64,000 bases of DNA from an uncultured Clostridia bacterium (GTDB taxonomy: Bacteria > Bacillota > Clostridia > UBA1381). The position numbers were made by a program, and so were the translations under genes. The DNA lies in NCBI GenBank assembly GCA_947626135.1, contig CANQQZ010000001.1:106132-170131 (forward strand), in the 5' to 3' direction. The notes under the pieces are model-generated. The model was not told the origin of the DNA. It searched no databases and worked only from the letters and a program-made list of their open reading frames with translations. Positions within the stretch are counted from its first letter, which is position 1, and every line of letters starts with the position of its first letter. Positions 1 through 9,246 of the stretch are shown one piece after another.

Positions 1-682
1 GCTTCATTATAGGCGGCTGTATTACCGGAATAAGCGCCATATACGAATACGCCGCTATTGCTATCGCCGGAAGCAGCGCCGGCGCGAGCGTTTTCGTCAC
101 AAAAATCGCCGTCGGACCGTCAGCGCCTCCGATAATGCCTATTGATGCCGCATCCTTTACGTCAAAGCCGAGTCCCGCCGCGCCCAGGAGCAATGCCATG
201 AAGAATGCCGCAAATACTCCGAACTGCGCCGCGGCGCCTAACAATAAGCTTTTCGGGTTTGCGATAAGCGGACCGAAATCGGTCATATAGCCTATGCCCA
301 AAAATATAAGCGGCGGATAAATGCCCAGCTTTACGCCTAAGTACAGCAAATCCAGAAGCCCGCCCTGCGATGCGATAAGCTGCATATCAAGATCGTGCCC
401 GTTTATGAGATACTGCTCGTCTATAAAGAACTGCGGATGCATGAGCCTTTGAGTAAACTCCATAGGGAGATTCGTAAGGAACATGCCGAACGCGATAGGC
501 AAAAGCAGAAGCGGTTCAAATTTTTTCACGATGGCAAGATACAGCAGAATACAGGCGACTACCAGCATAAGCGGAGTACCTATCACCTGGAGCCAGTTCC
601 CCGCCGCAGCCATTTCGCCCATCTGGCGTATCATCTGCGCAAATCCCGTGTTGCTGAGGAAATTAATTATACTTTCTAACAC
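1..682 (-). CDS. mmdB: Sodium-pumping decarboxylase beta subunit (OadB/MmdB family), 3' part outside window
   Basis: Not in the ORF track because it runs off the left edge; I read it on the minus strand from a GTG at 682, preceded by GGAAAGGG about 9 nt upstream. About 227 residues are visible: a short amphipathic N-terminus (LESIINFLSNTGFAQM), then several hydrophobic segments and the family signature GGADGPTAIFVT, the conserved intramembrane region of the carboxybiotin decarboxylase that moves sodium. In this family the subunit decarboxylates carboxybiotin and exports Na+. It is the last visible gene of the operon with the alpha, OadG and biotin-carrier genes. Identity as family is secure; the exact substrate comes from the alpha subunit. 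Confidence 0.93.
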   Translation of the reverse strand, partial: MLESIINFLSNTGFAQMIRQMGEMAAAGNWLQVIGTPLMLVVACILLYLAIVKKFEPLLLLPIAFGMFLTNLPMEFTQRLMHPQFFIDEQYLINGHDLDMQLIASQGGLLDLLYLGVKLGIYPPLIFLGIGYMTDFGPLIANPKSLLLGAAAQFGVFAAFFMALLLGAAGLGFDVKDAASIGIIGGADGPTAIFVTKTLAPALLPAIAIAAYSYMALIPVIQPPIMK

Positions 683-715
683 CCTTCGTCACCCTTTCCA
701 TAAATTTTATTTTGC

Positions 716-1111
716 TTAGTTTATGGAAACAAGTACGTCGCCTGTGTTAACGCTGTCACCGTTTGAAACGCTTACACCCGCGACCGTGCCGTCCACGCCC
801 GCGAATATTTCGTTTTCCATCTTCATTGCCTCAAGCACCGCCACAACGGTATCCTTTGTAACCTTATCGCCCGCTGTAACATTTATTGTCATAATTGTGC
901 CCGGCATCGGTGCTTTAACCTGCGTTGCGCCGGCTACGGGAGCCGCTTTGGGCGCTGCCGGCTTCGCCGCCGGAGCCGCCGGAGCAGGAGCGGGTGCCGG
1001 AGCTGTTTGTACGGGAGCCGCGACTGACGCGCCGCCTGTAACGCCGCCCGCTTCTTCTACTTCAACCTCATATTTTTTTCCGTTTACGGTTATATTAAAC
1101 TTTCTCATCAT
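716..1111 (-). CDS. mmdC: Biotin carboxyl carrier subunit of the decarboxylase
   Basis: 131 residues. The N-terminal 25 or so residues form a beta strand region, followed by an Ala/Pro-rich flexible linker (roughly 30-60) and a C-terminal biotinyl domain with the AMKMEN motif, whose lysine carries biotin. The carrier shuttles the carboxyl group from the carboxyltransferase (alpha) to the membrane beta subunit. AGGAGG lies 6-9 nt before a double ATG, so the start is 1111 or 1108. It sits between the OadG-like gene and the beta subunit, the usual order in methylmalonyl-CoA and glutaconyl-CoA decarboxylase operons. Confidence 0.93.
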   Translation of the reverse strand: MMRKFNITVNGKKYEVEVEEAGGVTGGASVAAPVQTAPAPAPAPAAPAAKPAAPKAAPVAGATQVKAPMPGTIMTINVTAGDKVTKDTVVAVLEAMKMENEIFAGVDGTVAGVSVSNGDSVNTGDVLVSIN

Positions 1112-1122
1112 TATTTACCTCC

Positions 1123-1500
1123 TTAAAATCTGCTGTTAATCGTTTCGCGTATTCCGGCTTTGTTCCATGCGGGCTGATTATTATCAACGCGCCGCAGGGA
1201 TTTAATTCTCAAATTATATGTCGAGGTGTTAAGACTTGCCGCTATTGCCGCAGTGATAACAGCTATCAATTCTTCGTCCTCCTGCGGTGTTTCATCGATA
1301 ACCGGCAGACTCTCTATTGCCCTTGTAAGCTCTTCCTCGGCGGCGTTTACAGCCGTGGCGGGCTTTTCCTTAGGCTTTTTGTAGAATACGGCTTTCATGA
1401 TTGAAATTACAATCATAAGGATTATCAAAACCGCGAATACAGTGGAAAGACCTATAAGCGCCGTTTGAACGCCTTCGCTCAATGCCTGTGAAATGCTCAT
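1123..1500 (-). CDS. mmdD: OadG-family small membrane subunit (delta/gamma)
   Basis: 125 residues. A single hydrophobic segment at about 12-35 is followed by a charged cytoplasmic part and a C-terminal region ending in a conserved-looking RRVDNNQPAWNKAGIRE stretch, as in subunits that tether the carboxyltransferase to the membrane pump. Start ATG has an AAGGGGG site a few bases upstream. The gene lies 11 nt from the biotin carrier and 14 nt from the alpha subunit, so translation is probably coupled. OadG-type proteins are poorly conserved; position in the operon carries much of the assignment. Confidence 0.85.
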   Translation of the reverse strand: MSISQALSEGVQTALIGLSTVFAVLIILMIVISIMKAVFYKKPKEKPATAVNAAEEELTRAIESLPVIDETPQEDEELIAVITAAIAASLNTSTYNLRIKSLRRVDNNQPAWNKAGIRETINSRF

Positions 1501-1514
1501 ATCAAATCCCCCTT

Positions 1515-3065
1515 TTATAACGGAAGATTTCCGTGCTTTTTTGCCGGACGCGTTTCACGTTTTGATTGCAGCGTCTCAAGAGCCGCTATGATACGCGGTC
1601 TTGTCGAATCCGGTTCTATCACATCATCGATGTAGCCGCGTTTTGCCGCCTCATACGGGGATGAGAATTTATCCCGGTATTCGCGTATTTTCTGCGCGCG
1701 TGTCTCGATGGGATTATCGCTTTCGGCGATTTCCTTTTTAAATATAATATTCGCTGCGCCGTCCGGTCCCATTACGGCTATTTCGGCGGTGGGCCACGCC
1801 ATAACCACGTCAGCGCCCAAATGCTTTGAACTCATGGCTATGTATGCGCCGCCGTATGCTTTTCTTAAAATAACATTTATTTTCGGTACGGTTGCCTCGG
1901 AGTAAGCGTATAAAAGCTTTGCTCCGTGACGGATAATTCCGTTATGCTCCTGCGAAACGCCGGGGAAATATCCGGGTACGTCGGTAAGAGTAACAAGCGG
2001 AATATTAAAGCTGTCACAGAAGCGTATGAACCGCGCCGCCTTGGTTGACGAGTCAACGTCGAGCGAACCGGACATAACCTTGGGCTGATTCGCGATAATG
2101 CCGACGGTCAAACCGTTCATTCTCGCGTAGCCGACTACTATATTTTTCGCAAAATTCTTGTGAACCTCAAAAAATTCGCCGTTATCGACAATTTCCGCTA
2201 TAACGCTTTTTATGTCATACGCCTTTGTCGGCTCGTCGGGTACGATTGACGCAAGCTTTTCGGAAAGCCTGTTAATGTCGTCGGTCGGCGTTATATACGG
2301 CGCTCCGTCGAGATTATTCGAGGGCAGATATGACAGCAGCTCTTTAATCTGCGCTATACATTCCTCATCGCTCTTTGCCGTAAACTGCGCAACGCCCGAT
2401 TTTTCGGAATGCGCTGACGCGCCTCCGAGCTCCTCCGCGGTGACCTCCTCGCCCGTAACTGACGATACGACCTGCGGACCTGTTATAAACATGCGGCTTG
2501 TGTCTTCAACCATAAACACATAATCCATGATGGCGGGAGAGTATACGGCGCCGCCGGCGCACGGACCCATAATAGCGCAGATTTGCGGGATAACGCCGCT
2601 GTTATGCGTATTTCTGATGAATATTTCACCAAAACCGGCGAGAGCGTCAACGCCCTCCTGTATTCTCGCGCCGCCCGAATCGTTCATTCCTACAATCGGC
2701 GCGCCGGTTTTTGCAGCCATATCCATAACTTTACATATTTTTTTCGCGTGCATTTCTCCCAGGGATCCGCCTATAACGGTGAAATCCTGAGCATATACGT
2801 ACACGAGCCGGCCGTCTACCGTGCCGTAGCCGGTAACGACGCCTTCGCCGGGAGCCTCTTTTTTGTCCATGCCGAACTCAGTGCATCTGTGAGTTACAAA
2901 AGCGTCTGTTTCCACAAAGCTGCCGGCGTCAAGGAGAAGCGAAATTCTTTCTCTTGCCGTGAGCTTTCTGGAATCATGCTGCTTTTTAACCGCAGCGGCG
3001 CCGCCGCCCTTTTCAATTACGGCTCTGCGGTACTGAAGCTCGGTCAATTTGTCGATTGTTCCCAT
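1515..3065 (-). CDS. mmdA: Methylmalonyl-CoA decarboxylase alpha subunit (acyl-CoA carboxyltransferase)
   Basis: 516 residues, the full length of the carboxyltransferase family. Two crotonase-like halves are recognisable; [12 protein letters not shown] and the oxyanion-hole region [12 protein letters not shown] lie in the N half, and [14 protein letters not shown] in the C half. It transfers the carboxyl group of an acyl-CoA to biotin on the carrier. With OadG, biotin carrier and OadB subunits this makes a Na+-translocating decarboxylase; methylmalonyl-CoA is the likeliest substrate (propionate formation), though glutaconyl-CoA or a carboxylase role cannot be excluded from sequence alone. GGAGG lies 9 nt before the ATG. 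First gene of the operon, with a promoter just upstream. Confidence 0.9.
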   Translation of the reverse strand: MGTIDKLTELQYRRAVIEKGGGAAAVKKQHDSRKLTARERISLLLDAGSFVETDAFVTHRCTEFGMDKKEAPGEGVVTGYGTVDGRLVYVYAQDFTVIGGSLGEMHAKKICKVMDMAAKTGAPIVGMNDSGGARIQEGVDALAGFGEIFIRNTHNSGVIPQICAIMGPCAGGAVYSPAIMDYVFMVEDTSRMFITGPQVVSSVTGEEVTAEELGGASAHSEKSGVAQFTAKSDEECIAQIKELLSYLPSNNLDGAPYITPTDDINRLSEKLASIVPDEPTKAYDIKSVIAEIVDNGEFFEVHKNFAKNIVVGYARMNGLTVGIIANQPKVMSGSLDVDSSTKAARFIRFCDSFNIPLVTLTDVPGYFPGVSQEHNGIIRHGAKLLYAYSEATVPKINVILRKAYGGAYIAMSSKHLGADVVMAWPTAEIAVMGPDGAANIIFKKEIAESDNPIETRAQKIREYRDKFSSPYEAAKRGYIDDVIEPDSTRPRIIAALETLQSKRETRPAKKHGNLPL

Positions 3066-3121
3066 TTTTTAGCCTCCGTTATCTATAATTTGCAGATATT
3101 TAAAATTTTTACCTATTTTAC

Positions 3122-3150
3122 ACTATACCACAAACCCCCTGTTTTTGCAA
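3122..3150 (-). promoter_or_regulatory. Promoter of the decarboxylase operon
   Basis: Read on the minus strand: TTGCAA, 17-nt spacer, TATAGT with a TG one base before the -10. It lies about 57 nt before the mmdA start codon. No operator or riboswitch is evident in the leader. Confidence 0.65.
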
Positions 3151-3251
3151 TGGATTTTTTGCATTTTTCGGACAGTGACTTGTTAAAAAATTATCAGTAT
3201 TTGAGGTTGATTTTGTGAAGTATATACAAATAGTTTGCTATGGGTAAAATA

Positions 3252-3279
3252 AAAGGAACCGTTATTTAACGGTTCCTTT
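3252..3279 (-). terminator. Intrinsic terminator after the helical-protein gene
   Basis: A perfect 12-bp inverted repeat (AAGGAACCGTTA / TAACGGTTCCTT) with a 4-nt centre, followed on the minus strand by TTTTATTTT. It lies just past the stop of the 3289-3720 gene. Confidence 0.85.
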
Positions 3280-3288
3280 CCGCCGATG

Positions 3289-3720
3289 TCATACGTATTT
3301 TTTCAGCTGGTTAAAATTGCGTTCCTCCATTGCAAGGAGCTTTTGCATAAGATTTTTTACAGGCTCGTCAACCTGAGTATATTCGCGGAGCTTTCTGATA
3401 GCCTGAACTATGCCCATAGCGGAGCCTTGAATAAGCATTTCGGCAATATGCGAAACGGATTTATCCCTGAGCGTCTGCATGTTTATCATAATGTATGTCC
3501 GGACGCGGTCAAAAGCCGACAAATCGTCCTCCGAGGCGCCCTGATCGCGCAGGAGCTTTTCCGCGTCGTTTTTCATGGCTGTATATTCGTTTTTCTGCGT
3601 GTCAAGCTGATGGATAAATTCCGTATCGTCTGTTATTTCCATCAGCTTTGAAATGGAATTAACGCCCATCTCAGCGTTTTGGTAAACGTAATTTAGGAGT
3701 TCCTCGTTATCCTTTTCCAT
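3289..3720 (-). CDS. Small all-helical protein, ferritin-like/DUF2383-type fold suspected
   Basis: 143 residues, highly charged and entirely helix-forming by composition, with no membrane segment, signal peptide or cysteine pairs. Blocks such as DTQKNEYTAMKNDAEKLL and EMLIQGSAMGIVQAIRKLREY resemble the helical-bundle proteins of the PA2169/DUF2383 type known from Clostridia, but I do not see a convincing metal-ligand set, so function is unknown. It is a single-gene unit with its own terminator; the next minus-strand gene upstream starts 20 nt away, so the two may be co-transcribed. Confidence 0.75.
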   Translation of the reverse strand: MEKDNEELLNYVYQNAEMGVNSISKLMEITDDTEFIHQLDTQKNEYTAMKNDAEKLLRDQGASEDDLSAFDRVRTYIMINMQTLRDKSVSHIAEMLIQGSAMGIVQAIRKLREYTQVDEPVKNLMQKLLAMEERNFNQLKKYV

Positions 3721-3740
3721 TTATAATCACCTCGTGATTA

Positions 3741-4364
3741 TTATGTGAGGAGCTCCTTTATTTTATCCGCGATTGCAGCTGCGAGTTTTGCGTGATTTTC
3801 GCTGTCCATATGCACGCCGTCAAGATCGGACGCATGGGCGTAATCCGCGGCATTTAAAAAGCCGCATTGATTCTTTTCGGCGACAGCTTTGAATTTCGGC
3901 GCCAGCTGCTTTGACAGTCCGCACGCGCGTATACCGCCGTAGAGAGGAGCGAACGTTTCGCTCTCAGCGACCGACGGGGATATTAAAATCGGGGAAACGA
4001 TGAGGATTTTGCAGTCAACACATTCCCGCGCGAGCTTAATAAGCGTTTCGATTCCGCGGGCACTGTCATCCGCGCCGGCATGCGCGCCGAGCAGCAGGTC
4101 GTTCGTGCCGAGCATTATGATAAGCAAATCGAACGGCTTGTGAGTGCACAGGACCGGCTTTATAACAGTGGAGCCTTCCCAGCCATCGGCATTGGTATCA
4201 ACGGAAAAAACACTCGTTCGTCCGCACAAGCCTTCCTCTATAATCTCATAGCCCTCGCCGAGGATCGGGCGTATAAGCCTTGTCCAGCGGTTTTCGAGCC
4301 TGCTGCCGTCCGCGGGATCGTGACCGTAGGTATTGGAGTCACCGAAGCATACTATCCTTTTCAT
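3741..4364 (-). CDS. SGNH/GDSL hydrolase (esterase)
   Basis: About 207 residues from the conserved start MKRIVCFGDSNTYG; an ATG at 4376 is also possible and sits too close to GGAAAGG, while the longer ORF starts with an unsupported TTG. All four blocks of the family are visible: GDSN (catalytic Ser), the glycine block around LCGRTS, LGTNDL (Asn) and DGVHM (catalytic Asp/His). Family members remove acyl or acetyl groups from esters and sugars. No signal peptide, so cytoplasmic. It lies back to back with the arabinofuranosidase gene, which fits deacetylation of imported oligosaccharides, but that is inference. Confidence 0.85.
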   Translation of the reverse strand: MKRIVCFGDSNTYGHDPADGSRLENRWTRLIRPILGEGYEIIEEGLCGRTSVFSVDTNADGWEGSTVIKPVLCTHKPFDLLIIMLGTNDLLLGAHAGADDSARGIETLIKLARECVDCKILIVSPILISPSVAESETFAPLYGGIRACGLSKQLAPKFKAVAEKNQCGFLNAADYAHASDLDGVHMDSENHAKLAAAIADKIKELLT

Positions 4365-4578
4365 ATATACATCCATAGCCTTTCCGCCCGCGGATATTAA
4401 AGAAAACAAACGTCTCGCCGCGGGCTGATAAGACGTTAAACGCGCATTTTAAAGCCGCCTGATAAAGCATACCGGCAGCTGAGGTTCAGCATGTTTTGCT
4501 TATTTGCTTTATGACGGAATTATAACACATAAATTTCCAAAAAACAATAATATCTGCCAATTAAATCATAAAAATCAC

Positions 4579-4606
4579 TTGACGGTTTTATGTGTTATGG
4601 TATATT
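4579..4606 (+). promoter_or_regulatory. Promoter of the GH51 unit
   Basis: TTGACG, 16-nt spacer, TATATT preceded by TG (TGG-TATATT), about 34 nt before the proposed start at 4640. The 200 nt between it and the divergent esterase gene hold an imperfect inverted repeat (AACGTCT / AGACGTT near 4410-4437), unassigned. Confidence 0.7.
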
Positions 4607-4639
4607 ATATGGGAAACGGCTTTTTGAGAGGTGCATAAT

Positions 4640-6958
4640 ATGAACGCAATTAAAATTAACACGAAAAAAAGACTGTTTCCCACAGGCGATTTGTGGGGAA
4701 TATTTTTTGAGGATATAAATCATGCGGCTGACGGCGGACTGTATCCGGAGATGGTACGAAACCGCGCGTTCGAGTTCTGCGCAATGGATGCTCCCGGCTA
4801 TAACGCCATGACGGCGTGGGAAATACGGGGCGGCGGAGAGACCGAAATAAAAAACGGCGGGGGAATAAGCGATAAAAATACGCACTTCGCCGTATTAAAA
4901 ACGGAATCAAGACTGTCGATTGTAAATACGGGCTTTAACGGAGGCTTGAGTCTTGAAAAGGGCGAAAGGTATAATTATTCGCTGTATCTTAAAGGAAGCG
5001 CGGACAGAGTGTCGTTTTCGGTTGAGGATGCGGAGGGAAAAAATTATTATTCGGAGGATATCCGCATTACGGATGAATGGCAAAAATATTCCGGCTCCTT
5101 TACGGCTGAGGAAACCGACCATACGGCGCGCGCGGCTGTCAGCGCGGAAAACGGAGAAATATGCGTAACATTTTTGTCCGTCATGCCCGATAGAACATTT
5201 ATGGGACACGGACTAAGGCTTGATTTGGCGGGTATGCTCGCGGAATTAAAGCCGAAATTCATGCGTTTTCCGGGCGGATGCCTGACGCATGACGGCTCAA
5301 TGAACAAAAACGACAGAAATTCGCTGTATCGCTGGGTCAACACGATCGGACCCATAGAGGAGCGCCCGCCGCGCCGTAATAATTGGGGATATAATCAGAC
5401 GGCGGGTCTTGGCTTTTTCGAGTATTTTCAATTCTGCGAGGATATAGGCGCAAAAGCCGTGCCGGTTGTTTCGGGAGGCTGGAACCCGCACGATCATACG
5501 GGCGTTCCTGTAGAGGACATAGACGAGTTTGTGGATGAGACACTCGCGCTGATAGAATTTGCCAATGGAGACGAGACGACGCAATGGGGCGGGAAGCGCG
5601 CCGCAATGGGACATAAGGAGCCGTTTAATCTTGAATATATAGCTATAGGCAACGAGGAGGTTGCCGACGGCTTTTTTGACCGCTATCCGTATTTTCATAA
5701 CGCGGTGAGGGAAAGATATCCCGATATAAAAATAATAGCGACAAGCGGCCCGTGGTGCGACGGCTACGATTTTGAATACGGCTGGTCGGAAGCAAAAAAG
5801 CACGGCGCGGACATAGTGGACGAGCATTATTATATGCATCCCGAATGGTTTTTGACAAATATAGACCGTTACAGAAAATATGACAGAAGCGGTCCCAAGG
5901 TGTTCATAGGAGAATTTGCCTCGTGGGGAAACAGGTATGAAAACGCGCTTGCTGAGGCGTGCTATATGACGAGCGTCGAAAATAACGCGGACGTTGTTTC
6001 GCTTGCGTGCTACGCGCCGCTTTTCGCCAATGCGGATTATGTGAATTGGTCGCCGGATATGATTTGGTACGACAATCATAAATCCTACGGAACACCGAAT
6101 TATTATGTGCAGCAAATGTTCATGGCGCACCAGCCTGATTATGTGGTTGAGAGCGAGGCTGAAAACGACGCTCCGAACGAGCCTGTCGAGCTTCCCGAAA
6201 TATCGGGTCGGTGCGGCGTATCCTTGCAGAAAACAGCGGCGGAATTTTACGGCGTTTATGTAAACGGCGAACTGCAAACGGATCTTTACGCGGCGACAAA
6301 CGTCAACTGGAGCGTTAAGGATGGCAGATACGCGTTTGAGGAAACAAGCGAAATGCCGGTATCGCTGTTCTTCGAGCCGCTCTCCGACGGCGCGTCAATA
6401 AAATTGAAGGCGAAAAAGCTTTCCGGACGGGAGGGCTTCAGAATAATATTCGGCGCGAAAAATAACAAGAGCTATTATTTCTGGGAAATAGGCGGCTGGA
6501 TGAACGACGTGTCGATGGTAAACAAAATGAAAGGCGACAAGGGCGCGGGCGTAACGGTCGGCAGACATATACATATTGAAACCGGACGCGAATATGAAAT
6601 AGAAGTCGAGGCTAAGGGCAATCATTTTATCTGCCGGCTCGACGGAGAGGTTTATCATGACTTTGAGGAAAAGCGCGGCGAGATAAGACCGATATATCTC
6701 ACAGCCGGAGTCACGGACAATAAAACGATAATAAAAGCGGCGAATTACAAAGAAGAAGAATATCCGGCGCAGATAGCTCTTGACAAAAGCGTGTCAAAAA
6801 TACGCGTTACCCAACTGATTTCCGACGATATGAGCGCGGAGAACAGCTTTGGTGAGCCGGAGAAAATACATCCGGTATCGACGGAGCTTGACGTGACGGG
6901 GGAGAGCTTTCAATATACCTTCCCGGGACGTTCGGTAACGGTTATGGAAATCGAATAA
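4640..6958 (+). CDS. GH51-type alpha-L-arabinofuranosidase
   Basis: 772 residues from ATG 4640, which has GAGAGG 8 nt upstream; the GTG at 4631 in the track overlaps that site and is unlikely. The N-terminus (GDLWGIFFEDINHAADGG) is typical of GH51. The acid/base glutamate is seen in IAIGNEE (about residue 339) and the nucleophile in VFIGEFAS (about 425). A carbohydrate-binding-like insert lies at roughly 70-180 and another beta-rich domain near 580-690. No signal peptide, so it would act on imported arabino-oligosaccharides, releasing L-arabinose. First gene of a unit with an esterase and a HAD phosphatase. Confidence 0.92.
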   Translation: MNAIKINTKKRLFPTGDLWGIFFEDINHAADGGLYPEMVRNRAFEFCAMDAPGYNAMTAWEIRGGGETEIKNGGGISDKNTHFAVLKTESRLSIVNTGFNGGLSLEKGERYNYSLYLKGSADRVSFSVEDAEGKNYYSEDIRITDEWQKYSGSFTAEETDHTARAAVSAENGEICVTFLSVMPDRTFMGHGLRLDLAGMLAELKPKFMRFPGGCLTHDGSMNKNDRNSLYRWVNTIGPIEERPPRRNNWGYNQTAGLGFFEYFQFCEDIGAKAVPVVSGGWNPHDHTGVPVEDIDEFVDETLALIEFANGDETTQWGGKRAAMGHKEPFNLEYIAIGNEEVADGFFDRYPYFHNAVRERYPDIKIIATSGPWCDGYDFEYGWSEAKKHGADIVDEHYYMHPEWFLTNIDRYRKYDRSGPKVFIGEFASWGNRYENALAEACYMTSVENNADVVSLACYAPLFANADYVNWSPDMIWYDNHKSYGTPNYYVQQMFMAHQPDYVVESEAENDAPNEPVELPEISGRCGVSLQKTAAEFYGVYVNGELQTDLYAATNVNWSVKDGRYAFEETSEMPVSLFFEPLSDGASIKLKAKKLSGREGFRIIFGAKNNKSYYFWEIGGWMNDVSMVNKMKGDKGAGVTVGRHIHIETGREYEIEVEAKGNHFICRLDGEVYHDFEEKRGEIRPIYLTAGVTDNKTIIKAANYKEEEYPAQIALDKSVSKIRVTQLISDDMSAENSFGEPEKIHPVSTELDVTGESFQYTFPGRSVTVMEIE

Positions 6959-6981
6959 AATATATACGGAGGCGGAAAAAA

Positions 6982-7752
6982 ATGGATGTTAAATGTGTGG
7001 AGATCAAACGCGACGGACTAACGCTCAGGGGCGATTTAAGAGTGCCGGAGGGTAAGGACAAATGCCCGGTTGTTATAATTTTTCACGGGTTCATGGCGTC
7101 TCGCGGCTATGGCGAAAAGAGCAGCATGTTCGAGCGCATAGCGGACGAATGCGTCAAGCGGGGCATTGCGGCTGTGAAATTTGACTTTGACGGTCACGGC
7201 GAGAGCGGCGGAGAATTTTCGGATATGAATGTTTACAGTGAGATTCTCGACGCGGCAAAGATTGTGGATTATGTGAGAAGTCTGCCGTTTGTGACGGATA
7301 TTTACGCGGCGGGTCACTCGCAGGGAGCGCTCGTGGGCGGCATGATTGCGGGAATGTACAGGGAATATATATCAAAGCTTGTTATGATAGCGCCTGCGGC
7401 AACCTTGAAGGATGACGCGCTTGCGGGATCGCTTTTCGGCACTCCATATGACAGCTACAATTTGCCGGAATACATATCGGTTACAAACGATAAAGGACAG
7501 AGCTTTAAAACGGGAAATCTTTATTTCAGGATAGCTAAAACGCTGCCCATATATGAAACCACAGAGCTGTTTACCGGTAAAATGCTCATAATACACGGAA
7601 GCGATGACCAGGCGGTCGGTGTGATAGGCTCGCGCAGATACAAGGAGCGTATGCCGCGTGCCGAGCTTATAATAGTGGACGGCGCGGATCACGGCTTTAC
7701 GGGTAAGCTTGATTTTGTGGCGGAAAAGACGGCGGATTTTCTTGCGGAATAG
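6982..7752 (+). CDS. Alpha/beta hydrolase, cinnamoyl/feruloyl-esterase-like
   Basis: 256 residues with the alpha/beta hydrolase core: HGFMAS after the third strand (oxyanion hole), nucleophile Ser113 in AGHSQGA, acid near Asp208 in IHGSDDQ, and His237 in GADHGF. The pattern HGF-GHSQG with an inserted cap around residues 125-185 matches the small intracellular cinnamoyl esterases of rumen Clostridia. It follows the arabinofuranosidase by 23 nt, and ferulate is ester-linked to arabinose in arabinoxylan, so a feruloyl esterase role is reasonable. Other acyl esters remain possible. GGAGG precedes the ATG. Confidence 0.82.
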   Translation: MDVKCVEIKRDGLTLRGDLRVPEGKDKCPVVIIFHGFMASRGYGEKSSMFERIADECVKRGIAAVKFDFDGHGESGGEFSDMNVYSEILDAAKIVDYVRSLPFVTDIYAAGHSQGALVGGMIAGMYREYISKLVMIAPAATLKDDALAGSLFGTPYDSYNLPEYISVTNDKGQSFKTGNLYFRIAKTLPIYETTELFTGKMLIIHGSDDQAVGVIGSRRYKERMPRAELIIVDGADHGFTGKLDFVAEKTADFLAE

Positions 7753-7770
7753 TTTCGGGGAGACGGCATA

Positions 7771-8604
7771 ATGGAGAGGTTTGACGGAATACTTTTATGC
7801 ACTGACCTTGATGATACTCTGCTTACGCGCGATAAAAGGGTGTCGGAGAAAAATGTAAATGCGCTGCGTTATTTTATGGATAACGGAGGAATGTTTACGT
7901 TTGCTACGGGACGCGTGCCGCGCGGCGCAAAGCTTGTGCGTAAATATATAGAACCCAACGCTCCAATGGTATGTGCGAACGGGGCGGCGATTTACGATTT
8001 TAAAACAGGGAAATTTTTATGGAGCCTGAAGCTCGATAAGGGTATAAACGATGTAATCGGGTATGTTTACGAGCACTTTCCCTCCGCCGGCGTTGAAGCG
8101 AGCTCAGAGGATACAGTGTATTTTTGCAGAACAAACAGGATTGTGGAGGAGCACAAGCATCTGGAAAAATTTCCGGATATGTATATTGACTATCAAAATC
8201 TGCCCGAACGCATACTGAAGGTGATTTTCATGGTTGAGGAAAACGAGCTCGATGCATTTAAAAGTCTGATACGCGGCACAAGCTTCCCGGAAAGGTACAG
8301 CTTTATTCAGTCGAGTCCGTGGTACTACGAGCTTTTGCCGAAGAACGCGTCAAAGGGAGCCGGATTAAAAAAGTTAAAGGAACTTACGGGAGCGCGGTTT
8401 TCGGTTGCGATGGGTGACAATGAAAACGATTTATCGCTTATGACGGGAGCGGATTTGGGTATCGCCGTGGCGAATGCGGCGGACTGCGTGAAACGCGCCG
8501 CGGGATACATAACCGAAAATGACAACAATCACGACGCTGTATTTGAGGTCATAAGCAAGCTTCGCGGCGGAGATATTAAGATAGTGAACAAACATATCGG
8601 ATGA
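7771..8604 (+). CDS. HAD-superfamily sugar phosphatase, Cof type
   Basis: 277 residues. Motif I is CTDLDDTLL (nucleophile Asp), motif II FATGR, motif III a lysine near KNASKG, and motif IV MGDNENDLSLM, with the C2 cap between. Cof-type phosphatases hydrolyse sugar phosphates, FMN or similar phosphate esters in the cytoplasm. It begins 18 nt after the esterase and shares its orientation, so it is probably the last gene of the GH51 unit. Substrate cannot be read from the sequence. Confidence 0.88.
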   Translation: MERFDGILLCTDLDDTLLTRDKRVSEKNVNALRYFMDNGGMFTFATGRVPRGAKLVRKYIEPNAPMVCANGAAIYDFKTGKFLWSLKLDKGINDVIGYVYEHFPSAGVEASSEDTVYFCRTNRIVEEHKHLEKFPDMYIDYQNLPERILKVIFMVEENELDAFKSLIRGTSFPERYSFIQSSPWYYELLPKNASKGAGLKKLKELTGARFSVAMGDNENDLSLMTGADLGIAVANAADCVKRAAGYITENDNNHDAVFEVISKLRGGDIKIVNKHIG

Positions 8605-8616
8605 GCCGAATACACA

Positions 8617-8650
8617 AACAGCCCGTGCGCGGATTATGCGGCGGGCTGTT
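8617..8650 (+). terminator. Weak hairpin after the HAD gene
   Basis: A 9-bp stem AACAGCCCG / CGGGCTGTT lies 13 nt after the HAD stop. It lacks a clear T-run (CTGACGCTTA follows), so it may be a factor-dependent or weak terminator. Confidence 0.4.
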
Positions 8651-8703
8651 CTGACGCTTAATTCGGGCAGAAGATATGCCGTTACCGCCGGCCATTTTTT
8701 GCG

Positions 8704-9165
8704 TTACTCGCTGACCATACGTCTCATAATACGCATGAGCCGCGGTCGGTTATACCTTTGAATTATAATATACGGAATATTTCCGACCGCATAGCACACG
8801 CAGCATACAATACCGCCTATGCTTTGCCAGACAACTATCATACCCAGTGACAGAATCATAAGCGCGTAATGCGCCGCCTCCGCCACACAAGTTTCCGCGA
8901 CGAGTCTGCCGATGTCTTCGGCTGTTTCGCTGCCGCGCAAACGTTTGGCGATCATAATTTTTATATATTTGCTCATATCCGGCAATTTATTTTTCCATTT
9001 GTTTATATGCAGGCTGTTGTATATTTTCCCGCCGTTTTCCCATTTACGCTCCGCGAACAGCGCGCTGTCGGGATTAAACCACCTCCTCGGCAGCATAAAG
9101 CCGATAATCAGCACGGCAAGAGAGCATACAGCGCCGTATACGGCGTCATAAATGATATTACGCAT
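8704..9165 (-). CDS. CrtO-family (glycosyl-diaponeurosporenoate acyltransferase-like) membrane protein
   Basis: 153 residues with hydrophobic segments at about 7-25, 95-112 and 115-132, and the ending NIPYIIIQRYNRPRLMRI, which I recognise from the small membrane acyltransferase family named after staphylococcal CrtO. No carotenoid genes are nearby, so the named reaction is doubtful here; in Clostridia these proteins are usually of unknown role. GGAGG lies 6 nt before the ATG. It stands alone between the HAD unit and bioY. Confidence 0.65.
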   Translation of the reverse strand: MRNIIYDAVYGAVCSLAVLIIGFMLPRRWFNPDSALFAERKWENGGKIYNSLHINKWKNKLPDMSKYIKIMIAKRLRGSETAEDIGRLVAETCVAEAAHYALMILSLGMIVVWQSIGGIVCCVCYAVGNIPYIIIQRYNRPRLMRIMRRMVSE

Positions 9166-9246
9166 TATATCCTCCGTCGAATCTTGTATATTCTTATTAT
9201 ATCATGCGAGGATACATTTTGCAATATAAATCATGTGTATTTTCGG

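Noticed and set aside
5297-6277. 326-residue minus-strand ORF inside the GH51 gene
   Set aside because: Shadow frame of a clear GH51 gene; composition rich in Arg, His and Ile as expected for antisense of this codon usage.
8617-8650. Strong intrinsic terminator after the HAD gene
   Set aside because: Stem is good but no T-run follows, so listed only as weak.
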